Positions 11,692 to 38,705 of a stretch of 64,000 nt of DNA are shown piece after piece; within the stretch, counting starts at the first letter, position 1, and each line of letters begins with the position of its first letter. Source of the DNA: Flaccisagitta enflata (taxonomy: Eukaryota > Chaetognatha > Sagittoidea > Aphragmophora); contig OZ231127.1 of NCBI GenBank assembly GCA_965153355.1, positions 46,624,001 through 46,688,000 of the forward strand, in the 5' to 3' direction. The notes under the pieces were generated by a model that saw only the letters and a list, made by a program, of their open reading frames with translations, was not told where the DNA came from and did not search any database. Position numbers and translations under genes: made by a program.

Positions 11692-12765
11692 GGCGGTAAT
11701 ACGCTTCGCATAATGTTTATTTCATTGTGCGAAAGTCAGTCCGGCACTCAACACGATTAGGGACAGCTTCAGAGATTGATGTGCAGCAGAAAGGAGAGTT
11801 GAAACGACCAACGAAGTTCCCCTACTTTAGGGTGCTTCTAAATTCCTTTTTCAAAATATCTCGAACTAGATTCTCTATCGTCATGGTTATGACATGCGAT
11901 GGAGGGGGGCAGTCATTCGGTGCATTCGCGAGTGGAGGTTGGTCGCCAAAAAAAAGTTTCAACACGTTTTACGTAATAGAGAGTTTACGACCATTGTGCA
12001 TCGAGAGGCTAAACCGGATTAAAGCGGAGGCTTGCCAACAACGACCATTTTAAGTGGTTGGTAAGGTCGTTGAAATTCAGAATCCGTTTTTCTTCCTTTT
12101 TTTTCAGTGGAGCGAGTGGAAAAAGATAAGGCAAAGTCGATGCTAGTTTGAAGAAGAGGAGAAAAATCTTCGTCGCATATTTAGAGAGAAGGTAAGTAGA
12201 GAAAACGATGACGAAGATGACCACCATTAGAACGATAAATGAAAGCGTCAAACAGGCGATCATGACTGTAACTTGAAATGAAAAAGACCGATGAGGAACG
12301 AAAGTAGGAATATCACATTTAAATTAGCCCTAATAGTTCGGACAAATGGTGGTCTAAAACTTGAGCCTCGCTAAGTAAGTTATCAGATTAGGTAACCCCA
12401 GGTAATTGATAGCAAGGAACCTTTGTTTCTGTATGCACTGTGCCACAGATGAAATGTTATTACCAATAGGAAAATACCTACTCAAGACTTGCACCACGTT
12501 TCTTTTCCCTTGAATGATGTCAATTGTTCTGTCTAATTAACGAGCTCTACGTGGTCATCATTACCGCTCTGAACTACGGGACTGCCTGAGATCACGTATT
12601 CATCTTATGATCCAAATTCTTCACATGGAAAAATATTACCAGTTCATGAAAATAGAAATTTCATTAATAAGAGATAAAATGGTCACGGGTTAAGCGGTTC
12701 TTTCGACTTGCATTGGATTATACTCGTAATTGACAAAATTTCATGGTTTTTGTTCTTATTCGATA
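11692..12765. other. 5' flank of the LDLa gene, no gene recognised
   Basis: This is upstream of the minus-strand start at 11691 and should contain that gene's promoter and 5' UTR, but I see no clear TATA box or initiator. The minus-strand frame at 12009-12263 has a hydrophobic start but no family resemblance or splice support. Confidence 0.4.
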
Positions 12766-12975
12766 CATAATATCGTTGCGCATAGGTGGGCAAGGGCGTT
12801 CAACCCCCATGTATACCCTCCCACAACAGAAAATAAAAAATCCATAATTATCAATGTGCGTTTTCACACTTTCAATTCGAGCGTGACCCATGAACGGGTC
12901 GATAAATCCTCCTTTAGTGACCCATGGACGGACCGACAAATCCTCCTATACAGTTGTGCGTCCACAACTAAAAAC
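12766..12975 (-). mobile_element. Short interspersed repeat (GTTGCGGACAC / GTCCGTCC family A)
   Basis: Read on the minus strand it begins TTTTTAGTTG, continues through a GGTCCGTCC stretch and ends near GCCCACC...CGCAACGATAT. The same order recurs at 22189-22541, 35128-35333, 42448-42853, 56715-56915 and 61434-61640. It has no coding capacity. The class is undetermined: it could be a SINE or a short non-autonomous DNA element. Confidence 0.65.
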
Positions 12976-14979
12976 CCTGAAGAATTCTCGCAAATAGCCC
13001 AACACCTTGGTTGTGATTAAACGCTTCATCTTATTTTAGAACCCGTCGTGAGATATTTCAGGTTTATCAGAGCAAAATCTAACAAAATTTTGACACCAAG
13101 TCAGAAACAAACGCCGACCCGAGAAAAAAATCTATCAAACCGAAATCAACAAGCGAGTCGTACAAGCCAACCCGCGGTGAACCAACTATAACATAATAAC
13201 ATAATAAGGTGCAGTAGATGTCGTCAAGAATAAAAGTTAAATAGAAAGAAAATATTCTTTCACTGGTGATGCTTCAAGAAGTTGACGATAGGCAATAGCA
13301 TCCTTACTTGGACTTATCTCAAGAAAATTACTTTTTTGCGCAAAATATAGGGTTAACAGTTTTCTTTAACAGTCAGTTAACAGTCTACACGACATCTACT
13401 GTACTCAGACAAAAGAGGAACAAGACAGAAATCTTAAGTCCAAGCAAGACGGACAAAGAGGGGGAAACAGCAGCTTATCATTTTGAGCCTTTAGCGTCAA
13501 ATATAGTAAAAGATTACAACTTTAGAGGGTCTTTCGCATAGATTGCGTCCATCATCCTTCATTTGTAAAGCATGTGAACAATTCGCAAGCACTCCAATAA
13601 TCTCGCGAAGTTTAAAGTAGAGAATGACAAGATTCATTTTGAAATATTTGTATTCAAAATCGTTCTACGATGTGACCAAGACTGGACAAATAACATGCCT
13701 TAAGCATGTTTAAGTGAGGCTATAATGCAGATTGAAAATTCGCATTGGACTAGATCACAACCAGTTCACATCTTGTTCCCCCAGCCGCGGGCGCAAATGT
13801 GCGTCCAAGTCCTGCCATTCTCCTCAAAATCCAATTAAACACGATGTTGCATCATCTCATAACGCAAAATTCTTTATCCTGGACCATTAAAGGCACGCAT
13901 AATCAATGGACAAATATAACGGTTGGACAGACCAGTTGGGTGCTTCACATAGCAAAAGTTGGGAGTATCCCTTCACCCTACGTAGATAATATGGAGGAGC
14001 AAAAACCATAAAGAAGACCATTTTTTTCTCAAAATTCCTTGATCTTCCATTTTTGTTTTGAACTAAAAGTTCCTACAGATTTTCCAGAATTCAGCAAAAT
14101 CCAGTGTAATCTTCTTACAAAAAAAAACAATTATTTGTTTTAGTAAATCATGATGATTGTAAAAATAAACTATGTGAGGCACCCAGCGAATGGACAGCAT
14201 CTTATAGAGATGGGTAACAATGAAAAATCTGGTCTACAGCAAAGGTAGTGCAATCTTGCTCTTTTTGAAAAGCATTACATGGACCACAACCAGACAGACG
14301 AGCAAAACTGATAGAGCAAAACTGATAGAGCAATTCCATGATGACATTTTTCAAAAGAACAAGGCCGTATACGCGGCTGCTAAAAATTGTCTCAGAAAAG
14401 AAATCCCACAAGACGGGAAAGTAGGAAACGCGATTTCGAAATTGGTCTCTTCCCGGACGATGTGGATGGAATGGTCTCATGTTTTAAGTACATATCATAG
14501 TTTTATGGTAGAGACACAATAGTCATTAGTACATGATCACCCACGCCAGCGCCAGGACTGCTACCATTCTACCAATGGCAACATTTTCAGAACGATAAAT
14601 GCCCCTTCAAACGCGAAATGCTTATCTGTCGTCAGTTTTTTGTTTACGATTTCTTTCTAGAAGTGGGGGAAGAGGGGACCAACATTGGCCAACATTCGGC
14701 TATACGACACGTTACGACTCGAAGTAAATGTGAAACCCTCAGAATACTTGACTGATAATGGGATCATAGAAGAGTAAACAATTGTAACGCCTGAGATAAA
14801 CATTGTCCTGGCCAAGCGGCGAGGCAAGTATGACCATGTGGAAGGAGATATACTTATATAACTGGGTGATGACTAGGCTAGTTATTTATCTTGCTTGAAA
14901 GAAAAGAGAAAACGCGTGCAGATTGTCCAGTGTTGACGTTGTAGACTTCCCATTTACACCTTGAGAGAGAGATGGACGA
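12976..14979. other. Intergenic between the LDLa gene and aPKC; small inverted repeat at 13208-13405
   Basis: GTGCAGTAGATGTCGT at 13208 pairs with ACGACATCTACTGTAC near 13388-13403, bounding a small inverted element. The rest up to the aPKC stop at 14980 has no recognised gene. The plus-strand frame at 14220-14522 is unusually uninterrupted for its length but matches no family I know, and I do not call it. Confidence 0.4.
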
Positions 14980-30241
<15,262 letters not shown>

Positions 30242-31357
30242 TTGAGTATTTAAACCGTATCGATTCAAGTCAGACTTTCATGACTTCCGATTCCACTTAT
30301 AACGAGCAGTAAACAAATTCAGGGTTTTTTCACTCGATTGGTTCAACTGTTAATCATTCAAATTTGAGCAACTGCCGAATGACCGAACGTCTCTTCTCGC
30401 TGGAATGTTTGTTTTAGAATCGAGTGGTTTTGCTTTTGGTGAGTCAGGACTTCGGCTATACAGCCTCACCTTAAATTTTCCCAGGGATCTGACTAGAGTC
30501 TCTCTTTACTCCAAAGAGGTCGTTTGACAGCTTCAGACAGAAACCAAAAGACGTGTCGCGAATAGTCATGAAGCTGCATTGACACCACAGAACCCATGTG
30601 CAGAAAGGTCACTTGCACTCTGGCAGTCTCATATAACTTATTTTCGACAAACAAACTTAATACGAATTACGAAAATCCAAATAAATAACTAAATCCAATT
30701 ACTTAACTATCACTTAGCCTTAGTTCCCATAGCCTTAGCTTCAATTTATTCAATGTATGATCTATCACTAATTTGGGATCGTTTTTATAAAAAGAAAAAA
30801 ATTAAGACTAGCAATTCCAGACGTCCTTTCTACGCGGTGCTCTTGAGTCATTGAGCCTCTTGGTGGGATATCAAAATCCACTAAATTTTGACACTAGAAT
30901 CGCGCTAGTACTAGTAGTTATGAAAGTCTCAAGATCCATCAGCATCGGGCGATCACACAGCTTTTGCTTACGGTTTTTAATCGCGTGCTACGCGACTCAT
31001 TAAGCCACTTTAACTTTAAGGCCGGTTTGTCGATTTTCGCTCCTGCCAAAAGCCGGATTGACCAACATTTCTCCTGCTCATCCGCACGCGACAGAAATTG
31101 GCGCGGCATGTATCCGACCTTTTTGCAATTTCTTGCCGCCACGTAAAAACGCTGATGCATTATGGGCCCTGCCCTACCTCAGGTGGTCGTCACAAGTTAG
31201 GCTTTCATCTGATTTTTCTCCTGTTAGTCCAATACCCCAACCACCCGAATTTCTAGGAGCCATTAGACGCCAATCTCAAACACTTTAATGACGAAAATTG
31301 ACTTTGGAGGCCTTGAAACTAATTCTGCCGTGATACAAAACTACGGTGTCGAAGATA
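30242..31357. other. 5' flank of aPKC with a degenerate GTCGCG repeat
   Basis: Expected to include the aPKC promoter/5' UTR on the minus strand; no clear core-promoter motif was seen. A degenerate family-B interspersed repeat (TTTTTAATCGCGTGCTACGC ... GCGCGGCATGTATCCG) occupies about 30973-31125. Confidence 0.45.
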
Positions 31358-33413
31358 CAGTACCTTCCGAGCAAACCCGGCTAAAACTGGAGGATTAATT
31401 TTTCTCACTATACTTTCATTTTCCAAACTTCATTTTTTGTATCTAACTTAATTAAAAGATACTTAATTCCTTGAACAAATTTGGCTGTCAAAAAAAAAAA
31501 AACTCGTTAAATCAAAGTGCATGAAGCCATCACTATGGAGTGTTCTAACCCAGACCATTAGTAGGCAAAGAAGTAAGAGTTGCTTCCTGACGCTTCCAAA
31601 CAAGGATTTTTTTTCTACCTACGAAACATGAAGCCGCCAAAAAAACTAGGGGGACCATAAATCTCCAGCTTACATCGTTTTCAAGTTATATTATTTTTCA
31701 TTAACAAAAATGACAATAAAATATGGTGAATGAATTGTACGCTATTTTCTAGAACTCGCCCCCACACTTTTTTTTCAGAGTCCAAGTCTCAGTTCACATG
31801 TATCATTGCGCGTCAACATTTTTACAAAAAATGTATAAAACCAAAGTAAAAACAATTTTTGGAGATTGTCCGGTAGTAGAGCAGGCATTAGTTCGAGTGT
31901 GGCTACTCGCAACCCTAGATAAAATGCAATTTGATTAAGAAATAAATCGTCCTCATTTTTTTGTTATACACATGCACAACTAACCAAAGCAGAGAGAGAC
32001 ACGCAGAGTGACGCAGAAAACGCCTCTTAAAAAGTCGCTTTACATTAGGTGTTCCTACTCATGATGAAGTAGATCGAATTAAAAAAGTGAAATAACCTCA
32101 AAAATTGAAGGTTGTCATGAACAAAAATGGTTTTGACCATAATATAAACAAATTGCTTTCATTAAAAAATGATTTCGAATGACTGCTCTGTGGTTGACCT
32201 TTCAGTCCCTGGACTCTAACTCTGAACGTAAAGTTGTGTTTGTCAGTCATGAATCGTTTTTATATTTGTACCTCTCATCTATTTCAAACAAACAAAAAAC
32301 AATTCTAGTAAGCAAAAGTCGCGAGAGAAAACAAATCTCTATCGAACAAACCCAAGAAAGCCTAGATCGGTGGTGATTTACGCCTGTTGTGAGTCTAGAC
32401 ACTTCCCAGGGCGAGTTTTTTCAGAACGCGTTTCAATTTTAACTCTGAAGTAAAACAAATAGATCATTATCTACCATTGGATTCAGCCGAAAATTTTACT
32501 TATTCTAGAGTACAAGAACAGCTCAATCAGACAATTTTTTCAGGTTTTACAGCTATTTTTAGTTTTTAAAGATAATTGTTTCAAAATAATTTAAGACAAT
32601 TGTCCTTAAAAACTTTAAATGGCCATAAATCCTGAAATAATTGTCTGATTGAGCTGTTCTTTCAATTTAGGATAGGTAAAATTTTCTGCTGAATCCAATG
32701 GTCTGGGTAAAAACACTCCATATTGACGTCTTCATGCACTTTGATTTCACGAGTTATTTTTTTTGACAGCCAAATATTCGGGTGTGTCAATATGCAAAAG
32801 TATGTTTGATTAGATCATCGACATCAGGGAGTATAAACAAAAGAATTCTAAGACTTTTAGTGTTTTTATTTTTCCAAATTTCCTTCATCTTCCGTTTTTT
32901 TAGCGCAAGAAAAGATAGTTAAAAATATATATACTTTCAGTATCTGCACTGAGTTTTGGTAAAAACAAGACTCATAACTTCTACAAAAAAGATTAGTTAT
33001 TGTCTCTTTACACAATTTTGATGATGAAAAAACAACCGTTGCTTTGTTGCAACTTGAATTATCACCAAGATATTCATGTGTTGAATCTGATTAAATTCAG
33101 TAACAATGATATTGATAGAAAATCATCAACACAGCAATATACAAATTAGCGTCTTAAAAGGGGTTTTGAAAAAAATCGAAGATAAATGAAATTTAATAAA
33201 ATAAAAACGCTAAAAGTCTTAAAATCTGATGTCTGATGTTGATGGTCTCATCAAAAAACCTTTTGCATATTGACACACCCGAGCCAAATATATTCAAGGA
33301 ATTAAGTATCCTATAATCAACTTTGACACAAAAAAAGAAGTTTTGAAAATGAAATTAAAGTAACAAAAAATAATCCTCCAGTTTTAGCCGGGTTTGCTCG
33401 GAAGGTACTGTAG
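31358..33413. mobile_element. 2-kb TA-flanked inverted-repeat element, copy 1
   Basis: Left end TACAGTACCTTCCGAGCAAA, right end its inverse TTTGCTCGGAAGGTACTGTA; the similarity extends about 75 bp through CCCGGCTAAAACTGGAGGATTA. Ends of TA-CAGT...ACTG-TA fit a Tc1/mariner-derived non-autonomous element (inference). An inner hairpin at about 32480-32700 pairs AGAACAGCTCAATCAGACAA with TTGTCTGATTGAGCTGTTCT. The left inner part is interrupted at about 31560-32475 by unrelated AT-rich sequence. No transposase frame is visible. Confidence 0.8.
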
Positions 33414-34367
33414 CAACGGCGAATTGACACCATAAGATTATGCTGTCGTTTTGAAGCCACCTCTACTAACTAGTGGGTACACGCCAATCCGAGTGTTTTG
33501 AGGTCACTGGAAATAATGTTTGTATTGTAAGGAATTAAGGGTCATTTAGGGAAAGACACAAATCAACAACTACTCGAATGGGTTGGTCTAGAATTGGAAT
33601 AAATACTTGCCAAAACTTCTTTACCATTTCTTAAACATAATGAGTGCAACAATGCAACATTTGTTGGTTTCTAAGACTGGAAAAAAGAATACTTCTGCGA
33701 CTAAGGGAATAAAATACATTCAACTAGGCAAGTAACAGCTAGCAGTTTCGTTTGATACGCAAGGACAGCCTGAAAAAGATAATCCTCAGGCATTCAATTA
33801 AACCATTTTTGTGCGTCAAAAATCCGGAGGCAAGTTTTTGTTAAAGTCTGCCACCGAGAGCTTCATATTATTTTTCGCAGGCATGAGTTTGGATTATTCA
33901 AATGAAATAAAAGAAATTGATCAACGAGACCAGGTCATTCTGACAACATAATTCTGTCTACGCGATATCAGAATGTTAAATGTTAGTTTATGGAGTGGCA
34001 AGCACAAGGCGTGGCCTGAAATCTAATCACAACTCTGGAAAGAAATCCGTCAGACCAGCGAAAATAGTTATACAGGATCTAAGACATTTACGTAGAAGTT
34101 TTTGTCACATGTTTTCCAACTGAAACGGCGCGAATGGGGGGAAATTGAGGGGCTAGGAGACACTCATGAGAAGATTGAATCTCATGATGACCTTAAAGAA
34201 ATACTACTTTCAATTCTTGAACGAGTCCTCCCTAAACAAGGCTATCCAAGTCGCCTGCAGGAGCAGTGAGGCCAAAGAGCACAAAAACAAAAAGTGAAAA
34301 GTAAAGCACGACCGACCAACCAACGGATGGACAAAGCGGGGTGTGGAGTCTCGTAGCACGTCACTAA
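33414..34367. other. Intergenic, nothing recognised except a repeat fragment
   Basis: AT-rich sequence with no gene recognised. A truncated family-A/B repeat (AAGCACGACCGACCAACCAA ... TCGTAGCACG) lies at about 34280-34365. Confidence 0.45.
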
Positions 34368-34727
34368 ATACCGTATTTCCTGCATTTATCGCCCCCCCTC
34401 TAATTAGCGCCCCCCCCTTTTGAAGAAAGAAAGAGCTTTTAAGAAACTTATATGTTTGGAAAAATCCTTTCAAAATCATTATAAATCAAATTGTTTCGTG
34501 ACAGAAAAATATAAGAATGGTATGCAATGTAAAAATATTCTTTGTTTTAGTGCTTTATTGCACTGAAATATGAAATATTTGTCTAAAACATTAAGTTGAT
34601 TCCAATGATTCATATAAAATTATCTAAACATGAGTGTAGGAGGGGGCGCTAATTGCAGTTTGAAAATGGCAATGTTTCATTTCATTTTCAAAAGCGCCCG
34701 GGGCGCTAATTACAGGAAATACGGTAG
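34368..34727. mobile_element. CCGTATTTCCTG inverted-repeat element, copy 2
   Basis: ACCGTATTTCCTGCATTTAT at the left and TTACAGGAAATACGGTA at the right, with GCGCCCGGGGCGCTAATTA inside. Homologous to 21078-21424. Confidence 0.85.
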
Positions 34728-35127
34728 GCGCAACGTAGAGATCTCAGTCAGAAACTAGAACTTCCCCGCCTATCAGTAGTCCAGTAAAAAGACGCGCAAA
34801 ACTTCAGAATAGAGTCTTTTACCAAACAAGCAACGGATGGGGGACGTAAAGTCACTTCTAGTTGCGGGCACGCGACCTGAAAAGAAGTTTTATCTGTAGG
34901 TCCGTTGGCAAGGTTTGAGTAGAACTAGAAGTGGGTTGTACGCCCCAGAAATCATGAATGTGGAAGCGGTCCATGTTTACGCCGCTGCCGCCGCTTCCTT
35001 TCACAGTTCAACTACAATAAAGGCAGCTATCGCCAACCGGAAAAAAATCGTAAATGGGAATCTCTTTTTTCAGCGTGTTTTTCTGTGTGTGCATCTCATG
35101 CTGTCTGGTTGACTGCCTCTCTGTTTT

Positions 35128-35333
35128 TAGTTGCGGACACGCAACGCTATAAGAGGCTTTGTCCGTCCGTTGGTCGGTCGGTCGGTCCGTGGACACAAGT
35201 CGAAAAGTGAGGAAATTAGCGTTTTAGATGTTTTTAGTGCATATGAGTGGGGGACTTGTGGTGTGGATTGGGGTTGGATGCCCCTGCCCACCCGTCCGCA
35301 ACGATATTGTGACCCCGCGTCACTTGTTGTTAT
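35128..35333 (+). mobile_element. Family-A interspersed repeat
   Basis: TTTTTAGTTGCGGACACGCA, then ATAAGAGGCTTTGTCCGTCC and a GGTCGGTCGG run, then CCCCTGCCCACCCGTCCGCA and a 3' end GTGACCCCGCGTCACTTGTT. This is one of the most complete copies. Confidence 0.75.
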
Positions 35334-35387
35334 TCAATCTCTGTTTCTCTCTGTCTCTTTTTCCTTTTGAGTGTTTTCCTCTGTCTT

Positions 35388-35388
35388 G

Positions 35389-35419
<31 letters not shown>

Positions 35420-35439
35420 CTGTGTGTGTGTGTGTGTGT

Positions 35440-35503
<64 letters not shown>
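35388..35503 (+). repeat. (GT)n followed by (CT)n microsatellite
   Basis: An uninterrupted GT run broken once by TCT, then about 58 bp of CT. Confidence 0.95.
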
Positions 35504-35505
<2 letters not shown>

Positions 35506-35927
35506 GTTACTTGTAACAACACTTTTCTACTCTAACAGCATGGCGGACTGACTAGGACTCTTTCAAGTTATGTGTTCGCAAATGGTATTATCAAATGCTA
35601 CTGCGGCATACCTATCACAACGAAACCTTAACGACCATCCAATCCGAACGAGCCTAGCACCCTGGTCAAACTTGCATCCAAAACGATCAATCAAATAATC
35701 GAGAGAGCGAGATCCAAATCAATCAATCAAAAAATCGAGAGAGCGAGGGAGAGTCTCCAAATTTCTTTTTTAATCTTAGTCCGCAAATATTTTCCCGAAG
35801 TTATCAACAAATTATTTCTGGTAACGCCCCCCGCGCAAGACCGAGTAAATATGTGAAGCGAAAATAGAACGCGCGCGGGCCCTTCGGCCTCCGAAAGAGA
35901 TGTCATACGCATAGGCTCATAGGTGTT

Positions 35928-38636
35928 TCACTCCGACTCAGTATCGTCGTCGTCGTCGTCATCGTCATCATCATCCTCGACATTGCCGTCATCGGCTTCA
36001 ATTTGCGCCGCTTCCTTCTTCAAATCGTCCCCGGTTTTGACCAGAGTTCCGCTGACATCTTCATCCACGGCCTTCATCTTCTCACTCAAAACTTCCTCCT
36101 CTTTCGCCAACGAATGACTGTCAACTGCCAAGTAAAGAACATTCATCGATACATCGTCACAGTTATGGCCGCGCATATCCAACGCACAAGACTGTCAGCC
36201 GCTATGATTCTGCTGAATTTCGCGTTGATCGGTCGGTTCACTATACATTCACTACTAGTTCTCTTTATTATGTATTACATAAAAGTGACACAAGACATTG
36301 CTCTAAGCTTTCTCACTTCGTTGAATATCTTTCGTTTCCGCCTTTAGTTTCTGCATGTCCTGCAGAAGAAGTTCGCTGATCGAATTCTCAGCACTGGTCG
36401 CTTTGTTCTTCAATCTTCATCATCATATGCGGATGGGGAAATAATTAAAACTTAAGAGATGGGGCGTCAAGAGCGAGATACATTGGAATTGACGGTAGGC
36501 AGTCTTATTCGAAAACAAAATTAAGACTCACGTACTTGTGTTCCATGTCTTGAACTTGCTCAGCTTCACTCTCCAATTCAGAGGCGCTTGAAATCACCTG
36601 AAGCGCAAATCAGTGCGTCATGTCAGAGGGGCGAAAGACAGCGAAAGCTTGCCATACAGCAAATAGCGGAGAGGAGAACCAATTCAAATCCGAAAAACGG
36701 AGGGGTGGACAGCAATTCCAGTCACCTCTTTCTCTTCCTTCGAAAGCTCCTCTTGCTTGGCTTGGAGATGCTCTTTTTTCGCCAGAATTTGTTCCTCTTC
36801 TTGATTCGCCGACGCTTCTCGTTGCTCAACAGCTTCCTCACGAGCTAGTGGTGCACGAAAAACGAGTGGCATGACAGGACCAGGGAAGAGTGATATTGTT
36901 TCAAAGGTGACAACAAGAAAAGTCGCAAAAGCGTTAAATGGTCAGCGGTGCCCGGTATGTTGTGCTTGAAGTTGAGGGGGAGCAGGGCAGCGGCCTCAAA
37001 GGGGTCAATGGCCTATGCTTTCACACACGGAAATTTTCTCCTCCACCGTACGCCCCCCCCCACTCAAATCCCAGCATCAAGGCCCAAATCCCGGGCTCTA
37101 GGCCCAAATCCCAGTCTCAAGGCCTTAATCCCAGTCTCAAGGCCCAAATCCCATCCTCGAGGCCCAAATCCCATCCTCGAGGCCCAAATCCCATCCTCGA
37201 GGCTGAAATCTGGGCCTCATGGTGAGGATTTGAGCCTTAAGGGTGGGATTTGAGCCTCAAGGATGGGATTTGAGCCTTGAGAATAGGATCTGAGCCTCAA
37301 GGCTGGGATTTAGGCATTGGGACTAGGATTTGGGACTGGGATTTGGGCCTCGAGACTAATATTTGGGCCTTGAGGCTGGGATTTGAGTGGGGGGGCGTAC
37401 GGTGGAGGAGGAGAAAATTTCTGAGTGTGAAAGCATCGGTCATCGACCCCTTCCAGGCCGCTGCCCAAAAAACAAGTGGTGCAGACGCCGCACAATCCGC
37501 CATGATGGGAAATAAATATAGAATGTGACTTTTTTCAACCTAGTGTAATTGTTTGATTTTTCACTTCTACTAACCCCATATGGTTTATTTCTGCAAAAAA
37601 AATTGATTCGAAATCATCGATGCCTTGAAAATATTACTACAAATACATTAAAAATACATTGTAAATATAGGATTTCACATAAGTTAACCGTTCGCCTAGG
37701 TTTCACTGATTTGCCTGGTTTCGGTGGGTTGGAATCCTCCATTATCAACCCACGGAGCTGTACGTAATGCGCGCAATTGCGGTTTTGAGTTGGAGCTGAG
37801 AACCATCCTGATTTCTGATTACTCAATCATACAAATTAGCTTATCGGAGATTTGTTATTTTCTTCTATTTATAAGGTTTTGTATGTCCTTCAGTTGTCCG
37901 TGAGTTGTTTGTGAGTTGTCCATGAGTTGTCCTTTAGTGGTCTTTGAGTTGTCCTTAATTTGTCCTTGAGTTGTCCTTGAGTTATCTTGTAGTTGTCCCT
38001 TTTGCCCTGGAGTTATCTTTTAATTATCCTATAGTTGTCCATTTTTTACTTAAGTGGTCCTGGAATTGTCCTAGAAGTGTCTTCATGTTGTTTTAGAGTT
38101 GTCCTAGAATTGTCCAAGAGTTGTCCTACTTGTCCTACTTGTCTCAGAGTTGTCTTAGTGTGATCCTACAAATATTGGAGTTGCCTGGGAGTTATCTTAG
38201 CGTTAGTAAAGAATTGTCCTAGAGATATCCTCGAGTTGTCCCTAAGTTGTCCTAGAGTTTTTTCTAGTCATCCTAGAGTTGTTCAAGAATCGTCTTTGAG
38301 TCATTTTAGAGTTGTCCTAAAGTAGTCCTAGAGTTGTCCTAAAGATTTGTTTGAGTTGTCTGAAAGTTGTCCTAAAGTTGTCCAAAAGCTGTTCTAGAAT
38401 TGTCCTAAAGTTGTCTTTCCATTGTCCTTGAGTTGTCCAAAAGTTGTCCATAGCACTGCGCATTGTTAAGGCTATATTCACTTACTAACTGGCACGTGCC
38501 ATGGCACGCCTCTTGGCACACATATTGGCACACTTTATGTTTCTCTCAAAAAAATACACTAAGGATGAAATCTATTGTGATGTTTTTGTGGTATTCATGT
38601 GATGAGTCCACATTAGCATGTACTAGTGTACCTGTA

Positions 38637-38705
<69 letters not shown>

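Noticed and set aside
12009-12263. 84-codon frame starting with a hydrophobic segment
   Set aside because: AT-rich, no homology recognised, no flanking splice-consistent exons, and located in the 5' flank of the LDLa gene.
14202-14522. Overlapping frames of about 100 codons on both strands
   Set aside because: No recognisable family, no supporting neighbours, and lies downstream of the aPKC stop codon; coding cannot be supported.
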